Assembly: GCF_009689005.1 (NCBI RefSeq)
Contig: NZ_AP021879.1
Location: 2,418,001 to 2,482,000 of the forward strand
Origin: Desulfosarcina ovata subsp. ovata
GTDB lineage: Bacteria > Desulfobacterota > Desulfobacteria > Desulfobacterales > Desulfosarcinaceae
DNA: 64,000 bases
Direction of reading: 5' to 3'
Each line of letters starts with the position of its first letter. The first letter of the stretch is position 1. Positions 10,284-20,404 of this stretch are shown piece by piece. The position numbers and the translations under genes were made by a program. A model generated the notes under the pieces. That model worked only from the letters and a program-made list of their open reading frames with translations, was not told the DNA's origin and ran no database searches.

Positions 10284-11861
10284 TTGAAGAATCTTTCGTG
10301 GAGACTCATCGTGATTGCCGCGGTAATCCTGGCCGCCGTGATTTATGTGATACCGACCTTCCGGCCCGGTATTTGGCCCCATAAGAAAATAAACCTGGGG
10401 TTAGATCTGCAAGGCGGCATGCACCTGGTACTGGAAGTGGAAGCCGACAAGGCGGTAGAGAACACCGTCGAACGGCTGGCCCAGGAGATGCGCGACATGC
10501 TCCGCAAAGAGCACATCCGCACCCTCGCTTTCGAACGGGTGGAAGGCATCAAAATTGCCGTCAAAGTGCCCGATGAGACCAATATCGCCAGTTTCGACGA
10601 CCTGCTGGACAAGGAGTTCCGCGACGTCCGGGTGGCCGATCGGACGGTCAAGGACGGAGTTCTGGATATCGTGCTCGACCTGCCCGACAAGGAGATCGAA
10701 CGCATCCGCCAACTGGCGGTCGCCCAGGCCCTGGAGACCATCCGCAACCGGATCGACCAGTTCGGGGTCAGTGAGCCGGACATCCGCATCCAGGGCGAAC
10801 AACGCATCCTGGTCCAGCTGCCGGGCATCAAGGATACCCAGCGGGCCAAGGATTTGATCGGGAAAACGGCCCTGCTGGAGTTCAAACTGGTTGACGAGAC
10901 CCACGATGTCCAGTCTGCCCTGGACGGGAACGTTCCCGCCTCCAGCGAGATCCTTTACGAAACCAAGGAAGATCCGGCCACCCGCCGGACTCAGAAAATC
11001 CCGTTCCTGGTGAAAAAACGCACGGCCCTGACCGGCGCCTACCTGACCGATGCCAGGGTACAGATCGACAGCCAGTACAACGAACCCTACGTCTCGATCA
11101 CCTTCGACAAAAAAGGGGCCCGCCTCTTCGAGCGCATCACGGCGGAGAATGTCAAAAAGCGGCTGGCCATCGTACTGGACGGCAATGTCTACTCCGCACC
11201 GGTGATCCAGGAAAAAATCGCCGGCGGTGAAGCCCGCATCACCGGCAGTTTCACCACCAACGAAGCCCGCGACCTGGCCATCGTGCTGCGTGCCGGCGCC
11301 CTGCCCGCGCCGGTCCAGATCCTGGAAGAGCGTACCGTGGGGCCCTCTCTGGGAACCGACTCCATTCGCATGGGGCTGCTCTCCATGTGTGTGGGCGGCA
11401 TTCTGGTGGTGCTGTTCATGGCCGTCTACTACAAAGCGTCCGGGCTGATCGCCGATTTCGCCCTGATCCTCAACATTTTGCTCATTGCCGGCGGCCTGGC
11501 CATCTTCGGTGCCACCCTGACCCTGCCCGGCATCGCCGGCATCATTCTGACGATCGGCATGGCGGTGGATGCCAACGTACTGATTTTTGAGCGCATCCGA
11601 GAGGAAATGGGCCTGGGCAAAACGCCCCGGGCCGCTGTCGATGCCGGCTACGACCGGGCCACACTGACCATTCTGGATGCCAATGTCACCACATTGATCG
11701 CAGCATTGGTGCTGTTTCAGTTCGGGACCGGGCCGGTCAAGGGCTTTGCCGTCACCCTGAGCCTGGGTGTGGTGGCCAGCCTGTTCACCGCCCTGGTGCT
11801 CACCCGCGCCGTATTCGATTATGTTCTGATCCATCGGAAAATTCGCACCATCAGCATTTAA
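10284..11861 (+). CDS. secD: Protein translocase subunit SecD
   Basis: An RND-family membrane protein that uses the proton gradient to pull exported proteins through SecYEG. It starts at TTG (10284) behind an AAAGGAAA site. The first of six membrane helices spans about 7-27. A large periplasmic P1 head follows, with GLDLQGGMHLVLEVEADKA and IRNRIDQFGVSEPDI. The C-terminal five-helix bundle includes GIAGIILTIGMAVDANVLIF, with the essential D-x-N-V motif. Its 525 residues are normal for this lineage. Confidence 0.97.
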   Translation: MKNLSWRLIVIAAVILAAVIYVIPTFRPGIWPHKKINLGLDLQGGMHLVLEVEADKAVENTVERLAQEMRDMLRKEHIRTLAFERVEGIKIAVKVPDETNIASFDDLLDKEFRDVRVADRTVKDGVLDIVLDLPDKEIERIRQLAVAQALETIRNRIDQFGVSEPDIRIQGEQRILVQLPGIKDTQRAKDLIGKTALLEFKLVDETHDVQSALDGNVPASSEILYETKEDPATRRTQKIPFLVKKRTALTGAYLTDARVQIDSQYNEPYVSITFDKKGARLFERITAENVKKRLAIVLDGNVYSAPVIQEKIAGGEARITGSFTTNEARDLAIVLRAGALPAPVQILEERTVGPSLGTDSIRMGLLSMCVGGILVVLFMAVYYKASGLIADFALILNILLIAGGLAIFGATLTLPGIAGIILTIGMAVDANVLIFERIREEMGLGKTPRAAVDAGYDRATLTILDANVTTLIAALVLFQFGTGPVKGFAVTLSLGVVASLFTALVLTRAVFDYVLIHRKIRTISI

Positions 11862-11916
11862 CGCCAGGTGTCCCGAACCGTCCGGATGCGCAAAACCACC
11901 ATCGAGGAACCGATTC

Positions 11917-12951
11917 ATGCAGTTTATCAAACCCGGTATCAATATCGACTTTGTCGGCAAACGCAAAATCGCCTTCACCATCTCCCTGCTGTTGATCGCC
12001 GTCAGCATCGTCACCCTGATCGTGAACCAGGGGCCCCGCTACGGTATCGACTTTGCCGGCGGCACCCTGGTCCAGGTGAAGTTTGCGAAAGCGGTCACCA
12101 TCGACCGCATCAAGAGCGGCCTGGAAACTATTGACATGACCGCTTCGGCCGTGCAGCAGTTCGGTCATGCGGCCGACCACGAATATCTCATTCGCACCGA
12201 CACCGCCACCACCGCCGTGGAGGGGTTGGCCGAGAGAATCGAGACGGGCCTCAAGGCATCCACCGGCGTGGACGCCGAGACTCGACGCGTGGAGATGGTC
12301 GGTCCCCAGGTGGGCAAGGATCTGCGCGAAAAAGCGCTCTTTGCCATGTTCTACTCACTGCTCTTCATCACCGTCTATATTTCGGGACGCTTTGAAATGA
12401 AATGGGGCAAAAGCGCCATCGTGGCTGCCGCCATCATGGCCGCGGTCTACCTGCTCTCGCTGTTCAACGTGTCGATTCCCTTTCTCATGCTGGCCGCCCT
12501 GATCGTCTCACTGGTCGTTTTCTGGTTTTTCGAATTCAAATATGCCATGGGCGCCATCGTGGCACTGATTCATGACGTGACGATCACCGTGGGGGTGTTT
12601 TCGATTTTCGACAAGGAGTTCACCCTGCCCATCGTGGCCGCACTGCTGACCATCATCGGCTACTCCCTGAACGACACGATCATCGTCTTCGACCGGATTC
12701 GTGAAAACCTGCGTAAATATCACAAAGAGCCGATGATGACGATCTTGAACAAGAGCGTGAACGAGACCCTGAGCCGCACCATTCTCACTTCGGGTACCAC
12801 CTTGATCGTGGTGATCGCCCTGTTTGTCCTGGGAGGCGGTATTATCCACGATTTCTCCTTCGCACTGCTGGTCGGCGTGATGGTCGGAACCTATTCATCT
12901 GTTTATGTGGCCAGTCCGATTCTGCTGGCCTGGCAGAACCGGAGAAAATAG
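11917..12951 (+). CDS. secF: Protein translocase subunit SecF
   Basis: Partner of SecD in the accessory export motor. It has 344 residues with six membrane helices. The N-terminal KRKIAFTISLLLIAVSIVTL helix is followed by a periplasmic loop beginning GPRYGIDFAGGTLVQVKF. The C-terminal bundle shows the SecF signature TIIGYSLNDTIIVFDRIREN. A GAGG ribosome site precedes the ATG. It lies 55 bases after secD and directly abuts dprA. Confidence 0.97.
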   Translation: MQFIKPGINIDFVGKRKIAFTISLLLIAVSIVTLIVNQGPRYGIDFAGGTLVQVKFAKAVTIDRIKSGLETIDMTASAVQQFGHAADHEYLIRTDTATTAVEGLAERIETGLKASTGVDAETRRVEMVGPQVGKDLREKALFAMFYSLLFITVYISGRFEMKWGKSAIVAAAIMAAVYLLSLFNVSIPFLMLAALIVSLVVFWFFEFKYAMGAIVALIHDVTITVGVFSIFDKEFTLPIVAALLTIIGYSLNDTIIVFDRIRENLRKYHKEPMMTILNKSVNETLSRTILTSGTTLIVVIALFVLGGGIIHDFSFALLVGVMVGTYSSVYVASPILLAWQNRRK

Positions 12952-14115
12952 ATGTCGGAGCTGCGGCCCTGGTTCGCCCTCAAAAGCGTCCCCGGGGTTG
13001 GCAATCTGCTGTATCGGCGGCTGGTGGAGCACTTCGGTTCTCCTCAGGATGTTTTGAACGCCGAACCGGCAGCCCTTACGGCGGTTCAAGGGGTGTCCCC
13101 CCGCCTGGCCGCCAGCATTGTCCGCCACCGAACACCCGATGCGGTCTCGGATGCGATTGAACGCGAGTTGGCGTCCGTCCGCCAAAAGAGCTACCGGATC
13201 GTGACCCTGACGGACGCCGGATACCCCCCGCTGTTACGCCAGATCCCCGATCCGCCACCTTTTCTTTACGTTTACGGCACCCTGCGGGAAGGCGGGCTGA
13301 ACATCGCCATGGTCGGATCGCGCAACGCCACGGATTACGGAATCGCCACCACCCGCCGTCTGGCCATGGATCTGGCCCGGCAACAGGTCTGCATCGTCAG
13401 CGGAATGGCCCGGGGGGTGGACACCGCCGCCCACAACGGTGCCATTGCCGCCGGTGGGAACACCATTGCCGTGCTGGGAACCGGTCTGGCGCGGATCTAT
13501 CCGCAAGAAAACGAACGGCTGTTCCACCGCATCGCCGAAAACGGTGCCGTGATCAGCGAATTCGCTCTGCACAGCGGTCCCGATGCCCACCATTTTCCCG
13601 CCCGCAACCGGATCATCAGCGGGATGAGCCATGGTACGGTGGTGGTGGAGGCCACCGGACGCAGCGGCTCCCTGATCACCGCGCGCCTGGCCGCCGAACA
13701 GAACCGGGACGTCTTCGCCGTTCCCGGTAACGTGCATTCGTTTAAGAGTGTGGGCACCCACAGCCTGATCAAACAGGGCGCCAAACTGGTGGTTCACGCC
13801 GGGGATATTATGGACGAGTTTAGCCATCTCGGGCATTCCGCACCGGCCACCCCGTCGACGGCGGCAGCACCGTGTGTGGAGTTGACGAACGAGGAGGCCA
13901 TGGTTATGGATAAGCTCGACGCCGAGCCGGTGCATATCGATGACCTGGCCCGCAAGCTGGCCCTGCCGGTAGGGCGCCTCTCCGGCCTGCTGCTTCAACT
14001 GGAAATCAAGGGGGCGGCCCATCAGACACCCGGCAACCGTTTCTGCCGGGTGCCCGGCATCCGCTGGCGGCCCGGAAAAACACGCAACAACAACCAAGAG
14101 GTAAGCAGTGAGTAA
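12952..14115 (+). CDS. dprA: DNA-processing protein DprA
   Basis: Binds incoming single-stranded DNA and loads RecA during natural transformation. It has 387 residues. An N-terminal SAM/HhH-like region contains LKSVPGVGNLLYRRLVEHFG. The central Rossmann-like DprA fold shows MVGSRNATDYG, VSGMARGVDTAAHNGAI and FPARNRIISGMSHGTVVVEA, all conserved. A C-terminal winged-helix region starts near residue 325. It begins immediately after the secF stop and overlaps topA by eight bases. Its presence does not prove that the strain is transformable. Confidence 0.96.
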   Translation: MSELRPWFALKSVPGVGNLLYRRLVEHFGSPQDVLNAEPAALTAVQGVSPRLAASIVRHRTPDAVSDAIERELASVRQKSYRIVTLTDAGYPPLLRQIPDPPPFLYVYGTLREGGLNIAMVGSRNATDYGIATTRRLAMDLARQQVCIVSGMARGVDTAAHNGAIAAGGNTIAVLGTGLARIYPQENERLFHRIAENGAVISEFALHSGPDAHHFPARNRIISGMSHGTVVVEATGRSGSLITARLAAEQNRDVFAVPGNVHSFKSVGTHSLIKQGAKLVVHAGDIMDEFSHLGHSAPATPSTAAAPCVELTNEEAMVMDKLDAEPVHIDDLARKLALPVGRLSGLLLQLEIKGAAHQTPGNRFCRVPGIRWRPGKTRNNNQEVSSE

Positions 14116-16399
14116 ACCCCTGGTGATCGTAGAGTCACCCACGAAAGTCCGAACCATTAAAAAGTATCTGGGCAACGACTACAACGTCGCCGCCACCGTC
14201 GGGCATATCAAGGATCTTCCCAGCAAAAACCTGGGGATTGATATCGAGAAGGATTTCACCCCCCAATATCGCACCATTCCCGGAAAATCCAAGGTCCTCA
14301 GCCAGTTGAAGTCCGCTGCCGGGGACACCACGGATATCTATCTGGCCCCTGACCCGGACCGGGAAGGGGAAGCCATTGCCTGGCATACGGCCGAGGTGCT
14401 CAAAAAGAAAGGCCGCCGGTTTCACCGGGTGCTGTTTCACGAACTGACCAAAAAGGCCATTCTCGAATCGATGCAGGCGGCCCAGGATCTGGACCGCCAC
14501 AAATACGAGGCCCAGCAGGCTCGCCGCATCCTGGACCGCCTGGTGGGCTACCAGATCTCGCCGCTGTTGTGGCGCAAGGTCAAGGGCGGCCTCAGCGCCG
14601 GCCGGGTGCAGTCGGTGTCCGTGCGCATCATCTGTGATCGCGAACGGGCCATCCAGGCCTTCGAGCCGGTCGAATACTGGTCGATCACGGCCAGCCTGAA
14701 GGGCAGCCAGCCGCCCGCCTTTGACGCCAAACTGGCCCGCAAGAACGGCAAAAAAATCGAAATTCCCGACGAAGCCGCCGCCACGGCGATCTTGCGGGAT
14801 CTGGAAAATGCCCCGTTTGTACTGGACAAAATCGTCAAACGCACCACCCGGCGCAACCCCCTGCCCCCGTTCATCACCAGCAAACTGCAGCAGGAGGCGA
14901 TCCGCAAACTGCGATTTTCGGCCAAAAAGGCCATGATGATCGCCCAGCAGCTCTACGAAGGGATCGATCTGGGACCTGGTGAGCCGGTCGGCCTGATCAC
15001 CTATATGCGAACCGACTCCACGCGCATCGCCGACGAGGCCGCCCAGGAAGCCCTTCAGCTCATCACCGAGCGGTTCGGACCGAATTATTCCAACGGAAAA
15101 CCGCGTTTTTTCAAGAACAAGAACAAGGCCCAGGATGCCCACGAGGCCATCCGGCCCACCTCGGTCTACCATACGCCGGAAAAGCTGAAACCTTACCTGT
15201 CCAAGGACCAGATGGCCCTGTACACCATGATCTGGCAACGTTTCATGGCCTCGCAGATGGCCCAGGCCCTGATCGACCAGAAGACCCTCTCCATCGTCGC
15301 CGGCGACTACACCTTTACCGCCAGCGGTTCTTCGGTGAAGTTTGCCGGGTTCCTGGCCGTCTACCAGAGCGCCGATGATGACGCCGAACGCAGCAAGGGC
15401 AGCCAGACCCTACCCGAACTCGAGGAAAAATCGGTCCTGACGCCACTGGGCATCGTGCCCAAACAGCACTTCACCCAGCCGCCGCCCCGTTTTTCGGAAG
15501 CCTCGCTGGTCAAGGAACTGGAGGAGAACGGCATCGGCCGGCCGAGCACCTATGCCGCCATTCTCTCCACCATTCGTGACAAGGGCTATGTGGAACTGCT
15601 TAAGGGCTATTTCCGGCCCACCGAGCTAGGCTTCATCGTCAACGATCTGCTGATCGCCAGCTTCCCGGAGATTCTCGATGTGGAGTTCACCGCCCGCATG
15701 GAAAACGACCTGGACCGCGTGGAACAGGCCGAGGTGGAATCCCTGGCCATCCTCAACCAGTTTTACGGCCCCTTCAGCAAAAAACTGGCCGAAGCTGTTG
15801 AAGGCATGCTCAGCGTCAAGGGTGTGGGCATGCCCACGGGCCTGACCTGTCCCCTGTGCAAGAAAAACCCCTTGCGCATCAAAATGGGCAAGAACGGCCA
15901 TTTTCTGGCCTGCTCCGGTTATCCGGAGTGTACCTACTCCAGTGATTACGAGCGGGATGAAAAAGGCGTTATCGCCCCGGTGGCACCGGTTCAGAGCGAA
16001 GCTACGGACAAGGTGTGCGACAAATGCGGCAAGCCCATGGTGATCAAACGCGGGCGCTACGGCGACTTTCTGGCCTGCAGCGGGTATCCGGAATGCAAAC
16101 ACACCCAGTCGCTCAACGGCGGCGGCAGCGCCAAAGCCACCGGCGTGCCCTGCCCACAGCCGGGTTGCGACGGCGAAATCGTGGAAAAATCGTCCAAGCG
16201 GGGCAAGATTTTTTACGGCTGCAACCGATACCCGGAGTGCAGTTTCGCCAGCTGGGACAAGCCGGTGGCCAAGGCCTGTCCCGCCTGCGGCAACGCCTAC
16301 ATGGTCGAAAAGACCACCAAGCGGGACGGCACCATGATCGTCTGCCCCAACCGGGAATGCAAGCACAAGGAGCCAGCGGGTGAAGGCGATGGCAAATAA
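14108..16399 (+). CDS. topA: DNA topoisomerase I
   Basis: A type IA topoisomerase that relaxes negative supercoils. It begins at GTG (14108), overlapping the dprA end. The TOPRIM domain begins VIVESPTKVRTIKKYLG and includes APDPDREGEAIAWH. The catalytic tyrosine is Tyr299 in GLITYMRTDSTRIA. The C-terminus carries four zinc-ribbon repeats, each with four cysteines except where one pair is altered (for example CPLCKKN with CSGYPEC, and CDKCGKP with CSGYPEC). The 763 residues are normal. Confidence 0.97.
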   Translation: MSKPLVIVESPTKVRTIKKYLGNDYNVAATVGHIKDLPSKNLGIDIEKDFTPQYRTIPGKSKVLSQLKSAAGDTTDIYLAPDPDREGEAIAWHTAEVLKKKGRRFHRVLFHELTKKAILESMQAAQDLDRHKYEAQQARRILDRLVGYQISPLLWRKVKGGLSAGRVQSVSVRIICDRERAIQAFEPVEYWSITASLKGSQPPAFDAKLARKNGKKIEIPDEAAATAILRDLENAPFVLDKIVKRTTRRNPLPPFITSKLQQEAIRKLRFSAKKAMMIAQQLYEGIDLGPGEPVGLITYMRTDSTRIADEAAQEALQLITERFGPNYSNGKPRFFKNKNKAQDAHEAIRPTSVYHTPEKLKPYLSKDQMALYTMIWQRFMASQMAQALIDQKTLSIVAGDYTFTASGSSVKFAGFLAVYQSADDDAERSKGSQTLPELEEKSVLTPLGIVPKQHFTQPPPRFSEASLVKELEENGIGRPSTYAAILSTIRDKGYVELLKGYFRPTELGFIVNDLLIASFPEILDVEFTARMENDLDRVEQAEVESLAILNQFYGPFSKKLAEAVEGMLSVKGVGMPTGLTCPLCKKNPLRIKMGKNGHFLACSGYPECTYSSDYERDEKGVIAPVAPVQSEATDKVCDKCGKPMVIKRGRYGDFLACSGYPECKHTQSLNGGGSAKATGVPCPQPGCDGEIVEKSSKRGKIFYGCNRYPECSFASWDKPVAKACPACGNAYMVEKTTKRDGTMIVCPNRECKHKEPAGEGDGK

Positions 16400-16455
16400 T
16401 CCGCCGCAAGGCCGTTGGCGTTGATAGATTTTAAACCAACCCACGTAGGTGACCA

Positions 16456-18747
16456 GTGACAAATCGTTCCCACATCGGCACGATCAGCGCCGAGATGAAC
16501 CTGGAGGCGGCACGGATCGACGCCGTGGCGCAATTGCTCGCAGACGGGGCCACTGTGCCCTTCATTTCCCGCTACCGCAAGGAGGCCACCGGCAGCCTGG
16601 ACGAGGTGGCCGTGGCCACCATCCGTGACCGATTGACCCAGTTGCAGGATCTGGACAGCCGCCGGGAGACGATCCTCGGCTCCCTGGAGCAGCACGGCCA
16701 TCTGACCGACGAACTCAAGGATCAGGTCCTGGCCGCCGGGACCATGACCGAACTGGAGGACATCTACCTGCCCTACCGGCCCAAACGCCGCACCCGCGCC
16801 ACCATCGCCCGCGAAAAGGGGCTGGAACCGCTGGCCACTGCCATTTTCGAACAGGCCGGCAGCGATCCGGAAGCCCTGGCCGCGGACTATGTGGATGCGG
16901 AAAAAGATGTCGCGACAATCGAGGATGCCCTGGCCGGTGCCCGTGATATCATTGCCGAAACCATCAACGAGGATCAGCAGGCCCGCTCCCGGGTGCGCGA
17001 TCTTTTCTTTGAAAAGGCAGTGATTCGCAGTCAGGTGGTTGCCGGAAAGGAAACCGAGGGCGCCAAGTACAAGGACTATTTCGAATGGTCGGAACCGGTG
17101 TCCACGGCCCCCTCCCACCGCATCCTGGCCATGCGCCGCGGTGAGAAGGAAGATATCCTGAGCCTCTCCATCGCCCCCGAGGCCGAGCCGGCCATCGCCA
17201 TCCTGGAAACGCTTTTCATCAAGGGCGACGGCCCTGATTCCGGGCAGGTACGCCTGGCGGCCCAGGATGCCTACAAACGCCTGCTCTCCCGATCCATGGA
17301 GACCGAGGTGCGCGTAAGCCTCAAGGAGCACGCCGATGCCGAAGCGATCCGCGTTTTTGCCGACAACCTGCGCCAATTGCTGCTCGCCTCGCCCCTGGGG
17401 GCCAAACGGGTGATGGGCATCGACCCGGGCTATCGCACCGGTTGCAAGATCGTCTGCCTGGACCGCCAGGGCAAACTGCTGCACAACGACACCATCTATC
17501 CCCACGGATCGGAGCGTCAGGCCGAGGCCGCCGCCCAGACCGTCCGGAATCTGTGCCAAAAATTCGCGATCGAGGCCGTGGCCGTGGGCAACGGCACGGC
17601 CGGCCGGGAAACCCAGGCCTTTGTGGAAAAAACCATCGATGCCAAAACCCTGCCGGTGATCATGGTCAACGAGAGCGGCGCCTCGATCTACTCGGCCTCG
17701 GAAATCGCTCGCCAGGAGTTCCCCGACTATGATCTGACCGTGCGCGGGGCGGTCTCCATCGGCCGCCGCCTGATGGATCCGCTTTCGGAACTGGTCAAGA
17801 TCGACGCCAAATCCATCGGCGTGGGCCAGTACCAGCACGATGTGGATCAGTTCGCCCTCAAGAGCGCCCTGGACGACGTGGTGGTCAGTTGCGTCAACGG
17901 CGTGGGGGTGGCGGTCAACCAGGCCAGTGTCCAGCTGCTCACCTACGTTTCCGGCCTGGGACCGAAGTTGGCCAAAAACATCGTCGCCTATAGAGACGAA
18001 AACGGCGCCTTCGCCAGCCGCGACACCCTGAAAAAAGTCAAGCGGCTGGGACCCAAGGCCTTCGAACAGTGCGCCGGCTTCCTGCGCGTTAAAAACGGCG
18101 ACAACCCGCTGGATGCCAGTGCGGTCCATCCGGAAAGCTACGCCGTGGTCCAGCGCATGGCCGACGATCTGGGCTGTACGGTGGCCGATCTGATCAACGA
18201 CGCCGGCCTGCGTAAAAAAATCGACCTGAAACGCTACGTGACCGACAGCGTGGGCCTGCCGACCCTTACCGACATCCTGGAGGAGCTGGCCAAACCGGGC
18301 CGGGACCCGCGCGAGCCCTTCGAACATTTCGCCTTTGACGAAAACGTTGCCACCATCCAGGATCTCCAGCCGGGCATGAAGCTGCCCGGCATCGTCACCA
18401 ATGTGACCAATTTCGGCGCCTTTGTGGATGTGGGCGTGCATCAGGACGGCCTGGTGCACATCAGCGAGCTTTGCGACCGGTTCGTCAAAAACCCGGCCGA
18501 CGTGGTCAGCGTGCAGCAGAAAGTCACCGTCAGCGTGCTGGAGGTGGACCTGCCGCGCAAGCGTATCTCGCTTTCCATGCGCAGCCGACCGGGTGAAAAG
18601 CCGGCGCCCAAGAAAAAAGCGGCGCCGGCCGGCAAAAAGCGACCGGCCGATCGCGCCCCCCGGGGAAAGGGCAGCGGCAAGCCAGCCGGCCCCAAGCCGT
18701 TTAACAACCCCTTTGCCGAGGCCTTTAAAAATGCGAACCGGCGATAA
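16456..18747 (+). CDS. tex: Tex-family RNA-binding transcription accessory protein
   Basis: A conserved cytoplasmic nucleic-acid-binding protein resembling the bacterial counterpart of Spt6. Domains in order: an N-terminal Tex helical region with VPFISRYRKEATGSLDEV (about 35-52), a YqgF/RNase H-like domain starting VMGIDPGYRTGCKIVCLD (about 319), a helix-hairpin-helix region with YVSGLGPKLAKNIVAYRDENG, and a C-terminal S1 domain with LPGIVTNVTNFGAFVDVGVH. A lysine/proline-rich tail ends the 763-residue protein. The start is GTG. It lies downstream of topA and just ahead of dtd. Confidence 0.95.
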   Translation: MTNRSHIGTISAEMNLEAARIDAVAQLLADGATVPFISRYRKEATGSLDEVAVATIRDRLTQLQDLDSRRETILGSLEQHGHLTDELKDQVLAAGTMTELEDIYLPYRPKRRTRATIAREKGLEPLATAIFEQAGSDPEALAADYVDAEKDVATIEDALAGARDIIAETINEDQQARSRVRDLFFEKAVIRSQVVAGKETEGAKYKDYFEWSEPVSTAPSHRILAMRRGEKEDILSLSIAPEAEPAIAILETLFIKGDGPDSGQVRLAAQDAYKRLLSRSMETEVRVSLKEHADAEAIRVFADNLRQLLLASPLGAKRVMGIDPGYRTGCKIVCLDRQGKLLHNDTIYPHGSERQAEAAAQTVRNLCQKFAIEAVAVGNGTAGRETQAFVEKTIDAKTLPVIMVNESGASIYSASEIARQEFPDYDLTVRGAVSIGRRLMDPLSELVKIDAKSIGVGQYQHDVDQFALKSALDDVVVSCVNGVGVAVNQASVQLLTYVSGLGPKLAKNIVAYRDENGAFASRDTLKKVKRLGPKAFEQCAGFLRVKNGDNPLDASAVHPESYAVVQRMADDLGCTVADLINDAGLRKKIDLKRYVTDSVGLPTLTDILEELAKPGRDPREPFEHFAFDENVATIQDLQPGMKLPGIVTNVTNFGAFVDVGVHQDGLVHISELCDRFVKNPADVVSVQQKVTVSVLEVDLPRKRISLSMRSRPGEKPAPKKKAAPAGKKRPADRAPRGKGSGKPAGPKPFNNPFAEAFKNANRR

Positions 18748-18759
18748 ACGGAGCCGATC

Positions 18760-19200
18760 ATGATCGCGGTGGTACAACGGGTTACCCGAAGCAACGTCAC
18801 GGTGGACGGATCGCTGGTGGGATCCATTGGACCGGGCCTCAACGTGCTTCTCGGTGTGGCCAACGGCGACGACGAGACGGACGTCAACTACCTGGCACCC
18901 AAAATCGCCAATCTGCGCATCTTCGAAGACGATGCCGGCAAAATGAACCGCTCGCTGATCGACACGGGCGGTGGGATGCTGGTGGTCTCCCAGTTCACCC
19001 TTTTGGGAGACTGCCGCAAAGGCCGGCGCCCCTCCTTTGTCCATGCCGCCGAGCCGAAACGGGCCAGACCCCTCTACCGCGCCTTTGTCGACCGGGTACG
19101 CGCGCTGGGGGTCGATGTCGCCACCGGCCGCTTCGGCGCCATGATGCAGGTAACCATCGAAAACGACGGTCCGGTCACCCTGCTGGTGCAGAGCCGCTAA
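18760..19200 (+). CDS. dtd: D-aminoacyl-tRNA deacylase
   Basis: Hydrolyses D-amino acids mischarged on tRNA. It has 146 residues, the normal length. The two active-site strands are present: [12 protein letters not shown] (SQFTL motif) and the ending [11 protein letters not shown] (NxGPVT motif). A CGGAG site precedes the ATG, 12 bases after tex. The 83 bases after its stop hold a GC-rich palindromic repeat fragment around GCGCCCGGCGC and no clear terminator. Confidence 0.96.
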   Translation: MIAVVQRVTRSNVTVDGSLVGSIGPGLNVLLGVANGDDETDVNYLAPKIANLRIFEDDAGKMNRSLIDTGGGMLVVSQFTLLGDCRKGRRPSFVHAAEPKRARPLYRAFVDRVRALGVDVATGRFGAMMQVTIENDGPVTLLVQSR

Positions 19201-19283
19201 GTGGTCCTGTTCGTAAATACGGTGACGCACCGAGTTTGCCGAGGCGCCCGGCGCACAAGGCGCGAGAAGCGTCAATAGCAGCG

Positions 19284-20072
19284 CTATCTTGTTAAAGATT
19301 CTGGCTTCTCAAAGTACCACTGCCACATGAGGCCAAAACCTATCCCGAAGGCATCATCAAAAGGTACCTGAAAATCCTCATATTTAACCTCGCAAAAGGC
19401 ATATAGTTGTTCCCAAATATTGACTCCGAGCATGCTTTGTCCTGAAACGCTATCATGGCGGTATTCATTCAATGGGTTATCGACGTCTATGTCACACCAT
19501 GTACTGGAAAAGCAGTTTACCCGCCCGATACTAAATGGAATTTTTAGGTAAGGAGAAATCATCCACCAGTTATGTCCTTGCCGACCATCCGTGCGAGCCA
19601 GATAGACGGTAATGTCAAAAGTTGCATGGATTCTATTAAGAAACTTGCTCATACCTCCAAAAGTTCTGGCACCTCGCCAACGGAAGCCGAAATAACAGCG
19701 ATCATCCGTAAAGGAATCTATATTATATTCCATGGCCACATCAAACATATGCAGGACAACGTTATCCTCGGCAATACCAAATGTGTTCAAAGGCTTGAAT
19801 AGGTCGAAACTTCCGCAATGGTTTTTCAGATGGGTTTCATCGTGACCATGGTCACCCGTAAAATCAATGAACCCATAAAGCTCCAAGTCAAATGGCAAAT
19901 TGTTGGTTTCAAATTCAGGCGTCAATGTGACAAATTCTCTTTCTATGTCATATTGATAAGAAATGTTAGACCACCAAAACTGTCTCGCTTGATCCTCAGC
20001 GCTCCCAATCTCTTTAAAAACAAAAAGCGCTAAAACGGTAATGGCCAGAAACCATACAAAATATTTGCCCAT
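19284..20072 (-). CDS. Putative outer-membrane beta-barrel protein, Tsx-like
   Basis: I start this 262-residue protein at 20072, where ATG has a GGAGG site eight bases upstream; the frame stays open further only through a (GT)n repeat. A signal peptide (MGKYFVWFLAITVLALFVF) is followed by alternating strands rich in aromatic residues, such as ARQFWWSNISYQYDIER and LELYGFIDFTGDHGHDETHL, and it ends on an aromatic-rich strand. The FWWS-SYQY start and the YGFIDF strand recall nucleoside-specific Tsx-type channels. The family call is tentative; an outer-membrane barrel is more certain. It stands alone. Confidence 0.6.
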   Translation of the reverse strand: MGKYFVWFLAITVLALFVFKEIGSAEDQARQFWWSNISYQYDIEREFVTLTPEFETNNLPFDLELYGFIDFTGDHGHDETHLKNHCGSFDLFKPLNTFGIAEDNVVLHMFDVAMEYNIDSFTDDRCYFGFRWRGARTFGGMSKFLNRIHATFDITVYLARTDGRQGHNWWMISPYLKIPFSIGRVNCFSSTWCDIDVDNPLNEYRHDSVSGQSMLGVNIWEQLYAFCEVKYEDFQVPFDDAFGIGFGLMWQWYFEKPESLTR

Positions 20073-20404
20073 GTAGATTGCCTCCGTGATTCCCCTTTTG
20101 TGCCTACCGATTCGATATGGATGTATGCCCAGCGTGGCGCACGTTGCGATGGGAACGTCCACGCTCACACACTGGGTGTGTGTGTGTGTGTGTGTGTCGC
20201 AAACCTGGACGTGCGATACATTTTCCACTACGTCTCTATTGTTGGGCATACATCCAGCGAGATGCGTGCCAAAAAATATTTACTATTAATACAAATGGGT
20301 TAGAAAAATAATTGACAAGTTTTATCATTTACGCCAAAAATTTTTGTCATATATGATATTTTTCCGATTTTATGTCACATGCGACAGATATGGGGAGGGG
20401 AGCT
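20073..20404. other. Intergenic region with hairpin and GT tract
   Basis: 332 bases between two divergent genes. The half near 20119-20255 is a hairpin-type repeat with a GT microsatellite. The half near 20281-20371 is AT-rich and should hold the promoter of the downstream regulator; it has TTGACA at 20312-20317 but no clear -10 at the right distance, and TATGAT at 20352-20357. Confidence 0.55.
20119..20255. repeat. Inverted-repeat element with (GT) microsatellite
   Basis: GGATGTATGCCCA (20119-20131) and TGGGCATACATCC (20243-20255) are perfect 13-base inverted repeats bounding 137 bases. Inside are further partial inverted segments (ACGTCCACGC and GGACGTGCG) and about eleven GT units at 20175-20197. 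It may be a non-coding miniature element; only one copy is seen here. Confidence 0.5.

Noticed and set aside
16297..19275. A very long open frame of 992 codons on the minus strand opposite topA-tex-dtd
   Set aside because: It is antisense to three clear genes and its sequence is low in hydrophobic core patterns and rich in Gly/His/Arg, as expected of a mirror frame of GC-biased genes.
20073..20249. N-terminal extension of the barrel protein reading THTHTHTQ
   Set aside because: It is only the translated GT microsatellite; a signal peptide and good ribosome site start at 20072.
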